A stretch of DNA of 64,000 nucleotides from Bacillus mycoides. Lineage in GTDB: Bacteria > Bacillota > Bacilli > Bacillales > Bacillaceae_G. Both the position numbers and the translations under genes were made by a program. The stretch is from contig NZ_LXLV01000070.1 of the NCBI RefSeq assembly GCF_001757995.1, positions 62,001 to 126,000 on the forward strand. Direction: 5' to 3'. The notes under the pieces were generated by a model. That model worked only from the letters and a program-made list of their open reading frames with translations, had not been told where the DNA came from and made no database searches. Shown here piece after piece: positions 11,778 through 20,002 of this stretch (position 1 is its first letter; each line of letters starts with the position of its first letter).

Positions 11778-12443
11778 TTATCTTTTATCTATTCGAGTCG
11801 TTACACTATCACCAATAAACTGAATGAAAAATACAACTAGTAATACACAAATTGTCGCAACGATTGTTACATCGTTATTTCCTCGCTGGAATCCTTCTAA
11901 ATAAGCAAGTGTTCCAAGGCCACCAGCACCAACAACACCTGCCATTGCCGTATAGCCTACTAAAGCAATTGTCGTTACCGTAATACCAGATACTAATGCT
12001 GGTAACGCTTCTGGAATTAATACTTTCAAAATGATTGTGCTTGTTTTTGCTCCCATTGCTTTTGAAGCTTCAATTACCCCTTTATCAATTTCACGAAGTG
12101 CGATTTCAACCATTCTCGCGTAAAATGGTGCCGCTCCAATAATTAAAGCTGGCAGCGCTGCACTCGCTCCGAGAATTGTTCCAAGAAGAATCTTTGTGAA
12201 TGGGATTAATAAAATAATTAAAATGATGAACGGTATAGAACGGAAAATGTTTACGAACGCTCCAATCACCGTATTAATCGCTTTATTTTCCCATAAATTA
12301 TCTTTCGCTGTCATAAAGAGTAATAGTCCTAAAATAAGTCCTAAAACAAATGTGGCAAGTGCTGCGATTGCCGTCATATATAACGTTTCACCAGTTGCTT
12401 CTAACATTTGATTCCAATCAACATTTGCGATTAACTTATCCAT
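11778..12443 (-). CDS. metP: Methionine ABC transporter permease
   Basis: 221-residue inner-membrane permease with five to six predicted membrane spans. The EAA loop is EASKAMGAKTSTIILKVLIPEALP, which contacts the MetN ATPase. The ATG at 12443 follows GGAGG inside the metN 3' end (8-bp overlap), so translation is probably coupled. B. subtilis calls this gene metP (yusB); it corresponds to metI of enteric bacteria. Confidence 0.95.
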   Translation of the reverse strand: MDKLIANVDWNQMLEATGETLYMTAIAALATFVLGLILGLLLFMTAKDNLWENKAINTVIGAFVNIFRSIPFIILIILLIPFTKILLGTILGASAALPALIIGAAPFYARMVEIALREIDKGVIEASKAMGAKTSTIILKVLIPEALPALVSGITVTTIALVGYTAMAGVVGAGGLGTLAYLEGFQRGNNDVTIVATICVLLVVFFIQFIGDSVTTRIDKR

Positions 12444-13461
12444 GTGCAATCACCTCCAGCTCTACTTGATCTTGATGAATCCCTTCTATTGCTTGCTGGA
12501 TCGCTGTTTCTTCACCATTTAAATGAACGACTAAACTTCCGTAAGAGCCGTTATTCGTTTGTGCGATATTTCCTTGCAAAATGCTAACTTCTATATCACC
12601 GCGCTGCATTAACCTTTGAAGTACTGGTCTTTCTACCGCTTCACCGACAAACTGCAAACGAATTACTTTTCCATCTGGATACTTTTCTATCAAACTTTCA
12701 ATCGTTTCATTCGTATCTTCAGAATCAGTTAACTGCTGTACAAATCGTTTTGTAATGTCTTGCTTTGGATTACGGAATACGTCAAGTACTGGACCCGTTT
12801 CTACGATCTTTCCTTTCTCCATTACAGCAACACGATTACAAATTTTGCGAATAACGTGCATCTCATGCGTAATCAATACAATTGTTAAGCCGAGACGCTT
12901 ATTAATATCTAATAATAAATCTAAAATTTGATCCGTCGTTTCCGGATCAAGAGCTGACGTTGCTTCATCACATAAAAGTACTTGTGGATTATTAGCTAAC
13001 GCTCTTGCAATCCCGACGCGCTGCTTTTGTCCACCACTTAGCTGAGATGGGTACGCGTCTCCTCTTCCCTCTAATCCAACGAGATGAATTAACTCATCGA
13101 CACTTTTTCTTCTCTCCGCCTTATCGACACCTGCAATTTCAAGTGGGAATGCGATATTTTCACGCACAGTTCGTGACCAAAGTAAGTTGAAATGCTGAAA
13201 AATCATTCCGATTTCTTGTCTTGCCTTACGAAGTTCATTTCCAGTAATCGCTGAAATTACACGATTCGCAATTGTAATTTGGCCAGAAGTTGGTTTCTCT
13301 AACTGATTAAATAATCTGATTAACGAACTTTTCCCAGCGCCACTATATCCGATAACACCAAATATTTCGCCTTTCTCTATTTGTAAGTTGGCGTTATCTA
13401 CAGCAGTGACATCACCGCTTTTTGCCTTATATATTTTCTTTACATTTTCTAATAAGATCAT
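12436..13461 (-). CDS. metN: Methionine ABC transporter ATP-binding protein
   Basis: 341-residue ATPase. Walker A is GYSGAGKSS near 38-46, the signature is LSGGQKQR, and Walker B is VLLCDEATSALDP. Residues from about 265 form a C-terminal NIL domain, which in MetN proteins binds methionine and inhibits transport. The start is the ATG of MILLENVKKIYKA; the frame stays open upstream through the riboswitch region, which is not translated. It is the first gene of metN-metP-metQ-metQ. Confidence 0.96.
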   Translation of the reverse strand: MILLENVKKIYKAKSGDVTAVDNANLQIEKGEIFGVIGYSGAGKSSLIRLFNQLEKPTSGQITIANRVISAITGNELRKARQEIGMIFQHFNLLWSRTVRENIAFPLEIAGVDKAERRKSVDELIHLVGLEGRGDAYPSQLSGGQKQRVGIARALANNPQVLLCDEATSALDPETTDQILDLLLDINKRLGLTIVLITHEMHVIRKICNRVAVMEKGKIVETGPVLDVFRNPKQDITKRFVQQLTDSEDTNETIESLIEKYPDGKVIRLQFVGEAVERPVLQRLMQRGDIEVSILQGNIAQTNNGSYGSLVVHLNGEETAIQQAIEGIHQDQVELEVIAHG

Positions 13462-13573
13462 GATGCTCACCCCTATTTTGTTTGGATAGACTCCGCATTT
13501 TTTTATTTTTGATGCGTGTAGTCCACCGTTATCATTACTCTTATTATTTGAATGTCCTCCGCATTCAAACAAC

Positions 13574-13749
13574 AAAAAAACCTTTCCGCTTTTAGAGAAG
13601 CAGAAAGGTTTATATGCGTATATAACAACATTATCCCTCTCTCTCATCTCTCAAAGCATTTGCTTTGCAGGAATTGGCACCATTTCAACATAAGTTGACG
13701 GTTGCCGGGCTTCACAGGGCACAGTCCCTCCACCTCTCTTGATAAGAGA
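13574..13749 (-). promoter_or_regulatory. SAM (S-box) riboswitch with terminator upstream of metN
   Basis: The minus strand carries the S-box aptamer at about 13640-13749: CTTATCAAGAGAGGTGGAGG, then GAAGCCCGGCAACC, then GGTGCCAATTCCTGCAAAGC, closed by a GAGAGATGAGAG helix. A terminator follows at 13574-13610 (AACCTTTC/GAAAGGTT arms and seven T). In this class, S-adenosylmethionine binding favours the terminator, so the transporter is made when methionine is short. Confidence 0.96.
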
Positions 13750-13810
13750 AATCAGATTAAATTTTCGTCTGATTTAAAATTTATGAAATTGTCTATATTT
13801 TATGAATTGA

Positions 13811-13839
13811 ATTGTATCAATATCCACACGCTGTGTCAA
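13811..13839 (-). promoter_or_regulatory. Sigma-A promoter of the metNPQ operon
   Basis: Minus-strand -35 TTGACA (13834-13839), 17-bp spacer, -10 TACAAT (13811-13816). It is a near-consensus promoter placed about 60 bp before the S-box aptamer. Confidence 0.85.
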
Positions 13840-13873
13840 CAGGAATTTTTGTAAAAAAAGAAACTTCAGAATT

Positions 13874-14218
13874 TTAAGCCCCTACTGACATCGGTTTACA
13901 TATATGAAACATCGATTCAACTAATAACATCGTTCGATATGTTCCAGAATATTGTACCCGTCCATCACTCATTAACGTTTGCAACCTCATATTTCCAGTC
14001 ACTAATTTTTGTACATCCTCTTCCTCTAAACAAACGATTTGTTCCGTTCCTCTCGCTTCTTTCAAAAGTTCTATATAATCTCTTGAAATTTGTAACGAAC
14101 AGCATTCATCTCCAAAACGAAAATTAACAGTTCTTTCTCCTTGCCTTAAAAGCGGTTCTAAATGATATTGACCATTAGCGTAATTTACAAATGATTGAAG
14201 CAAAGAATATAATTTCAT
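13874..14218 (-). CDS. Small conserved protein, YusD position, SCP2-like
   Basis: 114 residues, no signal peptide or membrane segment. The central pattern (VNFRFGDECCSLQISRDYIELL and VQKLVTGNMRLQTLMSDGRVQYSG) resembles SCP2/sterol-carrier-like folds, but this is a weak resemblance. The position between metN and the thioredoxin-like gene corresponds to yusD in B. subtilis. No function can be given. It probably has its own promoter. Confidence 0.7.
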   Translation of the reverse strand: MKLYSLLQSFVNYANGQYHLEPLLRQGERTVNFRFGDECCSLQISRDYIELLKEARGTEQIVCLEEEDVQKLVTGNMRLQTLMSDGRVQYSGTYRTMLLVESMFHICKPMSVGA

Positions 14219-14322
14219 CCTAAATCACATCCCTCATATCACTTTCTATTACATACCATTCCCTCTTATTAAAGCGCAATCCTGTTACTTTCGCTCGACA
14301 AATACTGTATCTATCACGCATG

Positions 14323-14371
14323 TCGACATATTTCCCAAGAAATATGTCGAGGCGGCAAAAACTTTGCCGCC
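14323..14371 (-). terminator. Double hairpin after the thioredoxin-like gene
   Basis: Two adjacent perfect inverted repeats. GGCGGCAAA/TTTGCCGCC (14351-14371) starts at the stop codon of the upstream gene. TCGACATATTTC/GAAATATGTCGA (14323-14350) has 12-bp arms and a CCAA loop. There is no T tract, so termination is uncertain; RNA stabilisation or a repeat relic is also possible. Confidence 0.5.
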
Positions 14372-14679
14372 TACTTTAATTCCGTATATAAATATTCAAC
14401 CGAATGAAATGCATATATTTTCTTCATCAGTGTCCCATTTTCAAAAATAAGTAAACACGGTACACTTTCTATCCCATACTCTTTCGCTAAATGCGGAGCA
14501 TAATTTAAATCTAACATTCCAATTTTCAAATCTTCAATCGTCATCTCGACGACCGTTAACATCTTCTTTGCTAATTGGCATGTTCCACACATTGGTGTAT
14601 ATACATATAGCACTGTTTTTTCTTCGTTTTCTATTAGGGTTGTAGCTTCGGCACCTGTCCAATCAATCACTTCTATCAT
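14371..14679 (-). CDS. yusE: Thioredoxin-like protein YusE
   Basis: 102-residue thioredoxin-fold protein. The active-site motif is MCGTCQ near residues 31-36 (CxxC), and a cis-proline is likely in VPCLLIFENG. It is cytoplasmic, with no signal sequence. It starts 3 bp after the Toprim gene, so the two are co-transcribed. Its partners are unknown. The CGTC motif differs from the CGPC of housekeeping thioredoxin. Confidence 0.85.
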   Translation of the reverse strand: MIEVIDWTGAEATTLIENEEKTVLYVYTPMCGTCQLAKKMLTVVEMTIEDLKIGMLDLNYAPHLAKEYGIESVPCLLIFENGTLMKKIYAFHSVEYLYTELK

Positions 14680-14682
14680 TCC

Positions 14683-15027
14683 TTACCGTAAATATTCTGT
14701 ATAAACGTCAATGTCAGCTCCCCATAATACATTTGCTAAATGTGAAGAAGGCGCAGTCGCCACCTCGCGATACGAGCGATCAATATAAATATGCTCTGCT
14801 TGCGGAAATTCTTTTCGGAATTGTTTCCTTAACTTTTCTCCTGCATCATCAGCATCCACTAGCACATACACATCTTTATCAAAAAACTGATCAATGAGCT
14901 CATCCATTTTCGACAAACCAATTGTACCATTTGTACAAACAATTTCCACTGGTTCCCGAATAATAGATTCAATCTTTCTTCTGTCCGATTTACCTTCTAC
15001 AATAATGACTTTTTCCACATAAATCAT
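14683..15027 (-). CDS. yusF: Toprim domain protein YusF
   Basis: 114-residue stand-alone Toprim protein. The conserved acidic motifs are visible: IIVEGKSDRRKIE with its glutamate near residue 10 and VLVDADDAGEKL with the DxD near 60-65. Such small Toprim proteins are related to RNase M5/primase-type domains and are presumed to act on nucleic acid. The true substrate is unknown. It is co-directional and tightly packed with yusE. Confidence 0.85.
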   Translation of the reverse strand: MIYVEKVIIVEGKSDRRKIESIIREPVEIVCTNGTIGLSKMDELIDQFFDKDVYVLVDADDAGEKLRKQFRKEFPQAEHIYIDRSYREVATAPSSHLANVLWGADIDVYTEYLR

Positions 15028-15114
15028 ATGTCATCACCCGATCACCATATACTATACAACCTTTAACTTAGTATATAGTATATTCGTTATTTTCATGTTG
15101 TTTCCTGTTTATTT

Positions 15115-15310
15115 TTGCAAAAGAAAAGCGGAACCGACTGTTTAGCCCTGTTGGCTAAGGTTCTTTCGCACAGAAGACGCTTTTTGTCTTCTCGTGCGGA
15201 AGGTTCTTAGACATGAAGGGCTAGGAGGTGGAGCTGGACAATAAAGAAAAGCGCAAGCGCCTCAGGTGAAGAAGTGAAATGACCGAATGTTCTAGCCGCT
15301 GGATCGGCAT
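15115..15310. repeat. Structured intergenic repeat, possible REP-like element
   Basis: In the 400-bp gap between yusF and gcvH. It begins AAAAGAAAAGCGGAACCGAC and holds a large hairpin built from CGCACAGAAGAC and GTCTTCTCGTGCG around GCTTTTT (15166-15200). AGCCCTGTT and GAAGGGCT give an outer pairing, and AAAAGCGCAAGCGCC follows. It resembles a roughly 190-bp repeat seen in several Bacillus genomes, by memory only. Confidence 0.55.
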
Positions 15311-15384
15311 AAATCCTCAACGAAAAACGTTCTCCTACATGATAATTAATATATATGTTTTTAAATTCGTTATGTACACAACAT

Positions 15385-15415
15385 AAAAAAGGACAGCACA
15401 AAGGCTGTCCTTTTT
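15385..15415 (-). terminator. Terminator of gcvH
   Basis: AAAAAGGACAGC and GCTGTCCTTTTT arms around ACAAAG, with a T run on the minus strand, immediately after the gcvH stop codon. Confidence 0.9.
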
Positions 15416-15427
15416 CTTCGACTATAA

Positions 15428-15811
15428 TTAGTCTTGGTTTGTCATTTCTGCATATTTTTCTGCAGTTAATAACTTCTCAACTTGGCTTGCATCAGAAAGT
15501 TCAACTTTAACCATCCATGCACCCTCGTATGGAGATTCGTTAACTAGTTCTGGTTGGTCACTTAATTCTTCGTTTACTGCTACAACTTTACCACTTACAG
15601 GTGCGTATAATTCAGAAACTGTTTTAACAGATTCTACGCTTCCGAATGGCTCGTCAGCTTGGATTGTTGCACCTACTTCAGGAAGTTCAACGAATACGAT
15701 ATCGCCTAACTCACCTTGCGCAAAATGAGTAATACCGATAACAACCGCATTACCTTCTGTTTTTACCCATTCGTGTTCTTCAGAGTAACGTAAATTATTT
15801 GGAATGCTCAT
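15428..15811 (-). CDS. gcvH: Glycine cleavage system H protein
   Basis: 127-residue lipoyl carrier protein that shuttles the aminomethyl group in glycine cleavage. In Bacillus it is also the main relay for lipoyl transfer. The lipoyl-lysine motif is [17 protein letters not shown]. The ATG at 15811 has GGAGG seven bases upstream; the longer frame would add an unrelated 20 residues. It stands with yusI as in B. subtilis (yusH-yusI). It is functionally linked to lipA at the window start. Confidence 0.97.
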   Translation of the reverse strand: MSIPNNLRYSEEHEWVKTEGNAVVIGITHFAQGELGDIVFVELPEVGATIQADEPFGSVESVKTVSELYAPVSGKVVAVNEELSDQPELVNESPYEGAWMVKVELSDASQVEKLLTAEKYAEMTNQD

Positions 15812-15852
15812 GACTGTACCTCCAGTGAATGTATTAATTATGTAAAAATACC

Positions 15853-16218
15853 TTATTGGTACTTTTTCCACACACTTTCAAACTGCTCTTCGTTAAAACC
15901 AAGTGTTACACTCGTTCCATCTGTTACAATTGGACGTTTAATTAACATGCCATCAGATGCTAAAAGCTCGTACATTTCGTCTTCGCTTGCATCCTTTAAC
16001 TTATCTTTTAAACCAAGTTCGCGGTAACGCATTCCACTTGTATTAAAGAATTTTTTTAATGGTAATTCACTTTTCTCATGTAAATTACGTAAATCTTCTT
16101 TTGACGGTGGATTTTCAACAATATGAATCATCTCATATGCTACATCGTTTGCCTCAAACCATTTCTTTGCTTTTTGACATGTGCCACACTTTGGATATGA
16201 ATAAAATGTTACTGTCAT
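15853..16218 (-). CDS. yusI: ArsC/Spx family protein YusI
   Basis: 121-residue thioredoxin-fold protein of the ArsC/Spx superfamily. Motif [13 protein letters not shown] carries the conserved cysteine at about residue 10, and RPIVTDG is the conserved basic C-terminal segment. Unlike Spx it has not been shown to bind RNA polymerase; its role is unknown. The ATG at 16218 starts [15 protein letters not shown] good sigma-A-like promoter lies at 16253-16281. Confidence 0.85.
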   Translation of the reverse strand: MTVTFYSYPKCGTCQKAKKWFEANDVAYEMIHIVENPPSKEDLRNLHEKSELPLKKFFNTSGMRYRELGLKDKLKDASEDEMYELLASDGMLIKRPIVTDGTSVTLGFNEEQFESVWKKYQ

Positions 16219-16252
16219 AAATTCACCTACTTTTTTACTAACCTTTACCTTT

Positions 16253-16281
16253 ATCATATAGAAAACATTTTATTATTTCAA
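16253..16281 (-). promoter_or_regulatory. Candidate promoter of yusI
   Basis: Minus strand -35 TTGAAA (16276-16281), 17-bp spacer, -10 TATGAT (16253-16258), about 35 bp before the yusI start. It gives yusI its own promoter independent of the upstream repeat array. Confidence 0.65.
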
Positions 16282-16389
16282 ACGATTATTCGCTAAACTT
16301 TTACTTATTTCGTGATAATTTTTAATAATCCTGCTAATTTTTCTTATTTTTCCGCCATTTATTTAAGGAAAAATAAATATATAATTTTT

Positions 16390-16452
16390 TTAAAACTTTT
16401 TTCTCATCACACGCCGAACATATATCTTAAACAAACGTTTGATTAATTTCAT
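16390..16452 (-). CDS. Candidate 20-residue cationic peptide (mini-ORF 3)
   Basis: Minus-strand ORF MKLIKRLFKIYVRRVMRKKF then TAA. Its GAGG ribosome site lies inside the last codons of mini-ORF 2, whose stop is six bases before this ATG. It has nine basic and no acidic residues, with hydrophobic residues spaced as in an amphipathic helix. It exists because an 81-bp unit is repeated in tandem. Expression is unproven; it may be a chance reading of a repeat. Confidence 0.35.
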   Translation of the reverse strand: MKLIKRLFKIYVRRVMRKKF

Positions 16453-16602
16453 ATTTTTCTACCTCAACCTTTGGAATACGTAGATTCTTTTATACCGAAC
16501 ATATACCTTAAACAAACGTTTGATTAATTTCATGTTTTTCTACCTCAACCTTTGGAATACATGAATTCTTCCATACCGAACATATATCTTAAACAAACGT
16601 TT
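16414..16602. repeat. 81-bp direct tandem repeat, two full units and one partial
   Basis: Units start at 16414, 16495 and 16576, exactly 81 bp apart, each beginning CCGAACATATA. Every unit contains the near-palindrome TTAAACAAACGTTTGATTAA (third copy truncated). They differ at only a few positions. The third unit ends where the terminator of the next gene begins. The period is a multiple of three, and each full unit holds a ribosome site and ATG on the minus strand. Confidence 0.9.
16459..16533 (-). CDS. Candidate 24-residue cationic peptide (mini-ORF 2)
   Basis: Minus-strand ORF starting MKLIKRLFKVYVRYKRIYV and ending FQRLR. The ATG follows GGTTGAGGTAGAAAAAC, a plausible ribosome site. It has nine basic and no acidic residues. 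Its first nine codons match mini-ORF 3. Its stop (TAG) overlaps the ribosome site of mini-ORF 3, as in coupled translation. A relict reading of the third repeat unit lacks a start. Coding status is a hypothesis. Confidence 0.35.
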   Translation of the reverse strand: MKLIKRLFKVYVRYKRIYVFQRLR

Positions 16603-16603
16603 A

Positions 16604-16637
16604 TTTAAAAAATAAGAAGCCCTTTTACAGGCTCCTT
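16604..16637 (-). terminator. Terminator of the lipoprotein gene
   Basis: AGGAGCC and GGGCTTCT arms around TGTAAAA, then TTATTTTTT on the minus strand, beginning just after the stop codon at 16640. It borders the partial 81-bp repeat unit. Confidence 0.75.
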
Positions 16638-16639
16638 CA

Positions 16640-17167
16640 TCATCGACTTAAATAGTCCGAAATGGTTTGAAATACTACTATATACATATTATGAATATTT
16701 TGATTGGAAACCGTATCATTATATAATCCTATACCCCAATATTGTCCCTCAGGTCTTCCCATATTCACAAAACCTTGCGTATACATCATTGCCCTATCCC
16801 TTGGGGCATTGTCAAAATCTAAATCTTTTTCAGTAAAAATCAAATACGGTCTATCTTGTAAGCCAATAAAAAATACCGGCTTCTTTAACGATAAAAATAA
16901 ATCCGTATACTGTTCCTTTGATGCTTCTTGAAAATATTCTTTCATGACGAGAAAACCATCAACTTTTTCGGATTTCTCCTGCATCTCTTCTAACTTTACG
17001 TTTTTAAACTTTATATTCCTAAATGTATCTTTCGGCTTTTCACCAACAACTCCAATTACGAGCGCTCTCCCGTTATATTCTAATGTATCTCCTTCATTAT
17101 CCTTTGCACATCCAGTACTCACTAGGCATAACAATATAAAAACTAAAAAATAAAGTGAACGCTTCAT
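16640..17167 (-). CDS. Putative lipoprotein of unknown function
   Basis: 175 residues. Signal peptide with lipobox VSTGC, lipidated cysteine C20, so it is anchored to the outer face of the membrane. The mature part has no motif I recognise; it contains GRALVIGVVGEKPKDTF and a C-terminal region rich in aromatic residues. It is monocistronic, divergent from the PAP2-type gene. Function unknown. Confidence 0.75.
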   Translation of the reverse strand: MKRSLYFLVFILLCLVSTGCAKDNEGDTLEYNGRALVIGVVGEKPKDTFRNIKFKNVKLEEMQEKSEKVDGFLVMKEYFQEASKEQYTDLFLSLKKPVFFIGLQDRPYLIFTEKDLDFDNAPRDRAMMYTQGFVNMGRPEGQYWGIGLYNDTVSNQNIHNMYIVVFQTISDYLSR

Positions 17168-17310
17168 TTAGCAACCTCCCCTCTTTTAAGTCAAGTGACA
17201 AAAATGTAAGGTGAATTCAAGAAAATGTAAGTAAAATCGATAGCCCAATTGGATTTTCTATATTATAATCAATTGAATTTATTTACATTACTAAAACATA
17301 GGAGATTATC

Positions 17311-17958
17311 ATGAAGAAATTTAAACTTTCATCTCTTCTTCCGTTAAGTTATATACTTCTACTCGTACTCGTAAGTCCCCTTTACGATGTATTAAATAAA
17401 TCTACTGTTCACGCAGTAGATGTCACAACTGTAGTAGATGGTTGGATTCCATTTGTGAAAGCATTTATTATTCCTTACTTACTTTGGTTTCCATACTTAT
17501 ACGGTGCACTTATTTATTACTGTTTTGCTGATCGAAAGCAATATTATGTCACTTTAAGTAGTGTAATTCTTGGAAAGCTTGCTTGTTTTTCGATTTATTT
17601 TTTTTGGCAGACAACTGTACCACGCCCAACCGTCGTTGGAACAGATGTATTTTCCGAACTAGTCCGCTATATTTATAGTATTGATCAACCAGTAAACTGT
17701 TTCCCAAGCATTCATGTCCTTACGACATTTGTAATTATGTTAGCTGCCTTTAAGCGTAGAGAACAGTATGCTTTGGAATATTACATTCTTACTTTCTTCG
17801 GTACACTTATCATTTTATCAACGCTATTTACGAAGCAACATGCATTTGTAGACGCCATTTCTGGAATGACGCTTGCAAGCGTACTATACTTCGGTGTTCA
17901 ACTATTGTTAGCAAAAGAAACAGTGACAGTTCCAGTAAAACAAAATCATAAAATGTAA
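17311..17958 (+). CDS. PAP2-type membrane phosphatase-like protein
   Basis: 215-residue polytopic protein with about six membrane spans. Motifs of the phosphatidic acid phosphatase type 2 superfamily are present: PRPTVVGTD (first basic motif region), CFPSIHV (PSxH) and TKQHAFVDAISG (third motif with histidine and aspartate). It could dephosphorylate a lipid phosphate or undecaprenyl pyrophosphate, or act as a phosphotransferase. It starts after a GGAGATTATC site and ends in a strong terminator. Confidence 0.82.
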   Translation: MKKFKLSSLLPLSYILLLVLVSPLYDVLNKSTVHAVDVTTVVDGWIPFVKAFIIPYLLWFPYLYGALIYYCFADRKQYYVTLSSVILGKLACFSIYFFWQTTVPRPTVVGTDVFSELVRYIYSIDQPVNCFPSIHVLTTFVIMLAAFKRREQYALEYYILTFFGTLIILSTLFTKQHAFVDAISGMTLASVLYFGVQLLLAKETVTVPVKQNHKM

Positions 17959-17995
17959 AAAAGCAGACTGTGGCTTCTTCAGTCTGCTTTTCTCT
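17957..17995 (+). terminator. Terminator after the PAP2-type gene
   Basis: AAGCAGACTG and CAGTCTGCTT arms around TGGCTTCTT, then a T run. Reading the other strand it could also stop the ldh operon, which converges here. Confidence 0.88.
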
Positions 17996-18015
17996 ATATT
18001 AAGGAGATTTTCAAA

Positions 18016-19029
18016 TTAAGATTGCGGTACAGTCATATCACCAGAATGAATACGACCTGCTTTTTTAAGAGCAATGTAAAGTATATAAGAAACAGCTACT
18101 GGGATGATGATATAAGTGATTATCATCGCTGGGACAACCTCCCACCCTTGGCTAGAAATTAAATTAATTGGTGCGATAAGAGAGCTTAATCCAAGACCTG
18201 CAATTTCTTTTCCTGCTTCCAGTTGGAAAATTAATGCTGATACTGGGCCCACTATAGCACTGGCGACGACAGTTGGGACGAGAATCATTGGATTTTTAGT
18301 AATGTTCGGCAACTGTACTTTTGGAGTACAAAGTGCCTGAGCTAATATGCCACCTAAATTATTCTCTTTCGCTGAAATAACAGAGAATCCGATAAACTGA
18401 GCAACACATCCTGCAAGTGCTGCACCGCCTGCAACACCATCTAAGCTAAGTGCTATCGCTAAAGCAGCTGATGAAGCTGGAGAGATAAGTAATAGTCCCC
18501 AAACTACAGCAATCACGATAGAAGCGATGAATGGGCTACCAGCTGAACTATCTTTAATGAATGCGCCCACCGCATTTAAAACCGGGCTAATATTTTGAGC
18601 TAACCAAATACCGACTAAACCAGAACCTAATATTGCTGCAAATGGAACGAGCATCATATCTAAAGCAGTTTTTCCACTTAATCGTTTACCAATATAAACT
18701 GCTAAAGTCGCTGTTAATAATGCACCAATTGGTTCACCTGTTTTAATGATGAGACCAGCTTCAGTAATTGAAATTGAACCAGCTCCAATTGCTCCGGCTA
18801 CCATCGCTGAGAAAATTACGAGCCCGTTTGCACCGAGCATAAAAGCAATCCCGGCTCCAATTGCTGGTGCCATAAGTGATTTTGCAACAACTCCGATTGT
18901 AATAAGTAATGGGATATCAACAATTCTCCCTATATTTTCGATCAGTAAACCAATTCCAAGGGATACGAAAATACCCTGTGCGATTCCGGCAGAAGCTTTA
19001 AACACACGAGACATTATATATTCCTTCAT
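18016..19029 (-). CDS. PTS EIIC-like permease (PTS_EIIC_2 family)
   Basis: 337-residue very hydrophobic protein with about nine to ten membrane spans and many Gly-Ala patches (GAGIAFMLGANGLVIFSAM, AGAIGAGSISITEAG). It fits the PTS_EIIC_2 family, relatives of sugar permease subunits that lack recognisable EIIA or EIIB partners here, so the substrate and even the energy source are unknown. A GTG nine bases upstream is an alternative start. It follows ldh by about 22 bp and is probably co-transcribed. Confidence 0.78.
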   Translation of the reverse strand: MKEYIMSRVFKASAGIAQGIFVSLGIGLLIENIGRIVDIPLLITIGVVAKSLMAPAIGAGIAFMLGANGLVIFSAMVAGAIGAGSISITEAGLIIKTGEPIGALLTATLAVYIGKRLSGKTALDMMLVPFAAILGSGLVGIWLAQNISPVLNAVGAFIKDSSAGSPFIASIVIAVVWGLLLISPASSAALAIALSLDGVAGGAALAGCVAQFIGFSVISAKENNLGGILAQALCTPKVQLPNITKNPMILVPTVVASAIVGPVSALIFQLEAGKEIAGLGLSSLIAPINLISSQGWEVVPAMIITYIIIPVAVSYILYIALKKAGRIHSGDMTVPQS

Positions 19030-19051
19030 TTGTTTCACCTTCTCCTATAAT

Positions 19052-20002
19052 TTAGTAACCAACTGTTTTCATATAATCGCGTAAAACATCGTTTGATTTT
19101 GCAAAGCGGCTTTCTTCATCTTCTGATAAGTTTAGTTCTACCACTTCTCTTATACCGTCTCTAGTAATAATTGCTGGTACTCCTGTACAAATATCGTATT
19201 CGCCATATTCACCATCTAAAATAGCTGAAACAGCGATAACACGGTGATCATCATTGAAAATTGAGCGCGCAATATAAGCTAAAGAATTTCCAATTCCGTA
19301 ATAAGTAGTTCCTTTGCGCTTATAAATTTCCCATCCAGCTTTTGCAGTCTTCTCAACAATTTCATCTAAATCTATTTCACCTAAGCGTTCTTTTTGTTCC
19401 TCTAAAATTTGCAGAATTGGTTTTCCACCAACAGTTACATGAGACCAAGCAACCATTTGAGAATCACCATGTTCTCCTAATGAATACCCATGAATACTAC
19501 GAGGATCTACATGTAACATTTTAGATAAAATTGTTCTTAAGCGAGAAGAATCTAGTGATGTACCAGTACCAAGTACACGATGTCTTGGCAAACCAGATAA
19601 TTTCCAAACTTGATATGTAATAATGTCAACTGGGTTCGATGCGAGTAAGAAAATGCCATCAAATCCACTTTCCATTACGCCGCCAACAATGCTTTCCATA
19701 ATCTTAGCGCTTGCTCCTAAAGTGTCTAAACGACTTTGTCCAGGCTTCGGCGCTGGTCCTGCTGTAATAATAACAATGTCCATATCTTTGCAGTCTTCAT
19801 AACTTCCTGCATATACTTTTGTTCTTGTATTTGTAAAGTTAATGCAGTGCGATAAATCCATCGCTTCTCCAACTGCACGTTCATGATTTATATCAATTAA
19901 CAATAGCTCTTCGCAAATCCCTTGGTTTACAATGGAATACGCACAGCTTGATCCAACTAATCCAGTACCGATAATTGCAATTTTTCTTGTGTTTCTATTC
20001 AT
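19052..20002 (-). CDS. ldh: L-lactate dehydrogenase
   Basis: 316-residue NAD-dependent enzyme that interconverts pyruvate and L-lactate. The Rossmann motif is IGTGLVGSS (residues 11-19). The active-site histidine is in GEHGDSQ, the substrate arginine region in [18 protein letters not shown], and DLSH lies near 70. The ATG at 20002 follows GGGAGAG; the open frame upstream is not coding. It heads an operon with a PTS-like permease. The B. cereus group has several ldh copies, so this may not be the main fermentative enzyme. Confidence 0.93.
   Translation of the reverse strand: MNRNTRKIAIIGTGLVGSSCAYSIVNQGICEELLLIDINHERAVGEAMDLSHCINFTNTRTKVYAGSYEDCKDMDIVIITAGPAPKPGQSRLDTLGASAKIMESIVGGVMESGFDGIFLLASNPVDIITYQVWKLSGLPRHRVLGTGTSLDSSRLRTILSKMLHVDPRSIHGYSLGEHGDSQMVAWSHVTVGGKPILQILEEQKERLGEIDLDEIVEKTAKAGWEIYKRKGTTYYGIGNSLAYIARSIFNDDHRVIAVSAILDGEYGEYDICTGVPAIITRDGIREVVELNLSEDEESRFAKSNDVLRDYMKTVGY

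Noticed and set aside
13462-13647. N-terminal extension of metN
   Set aside because: The open frame runs through the riboswitch terminator; the ATG at 13461 starts the normal MetN sequence.
15207-15401. 64-codon minus-strand ORF in the yusF-gcvH gap
   Set aside because: Lies over the structured repeat and the gcvH terminator and has no plausible start signal.
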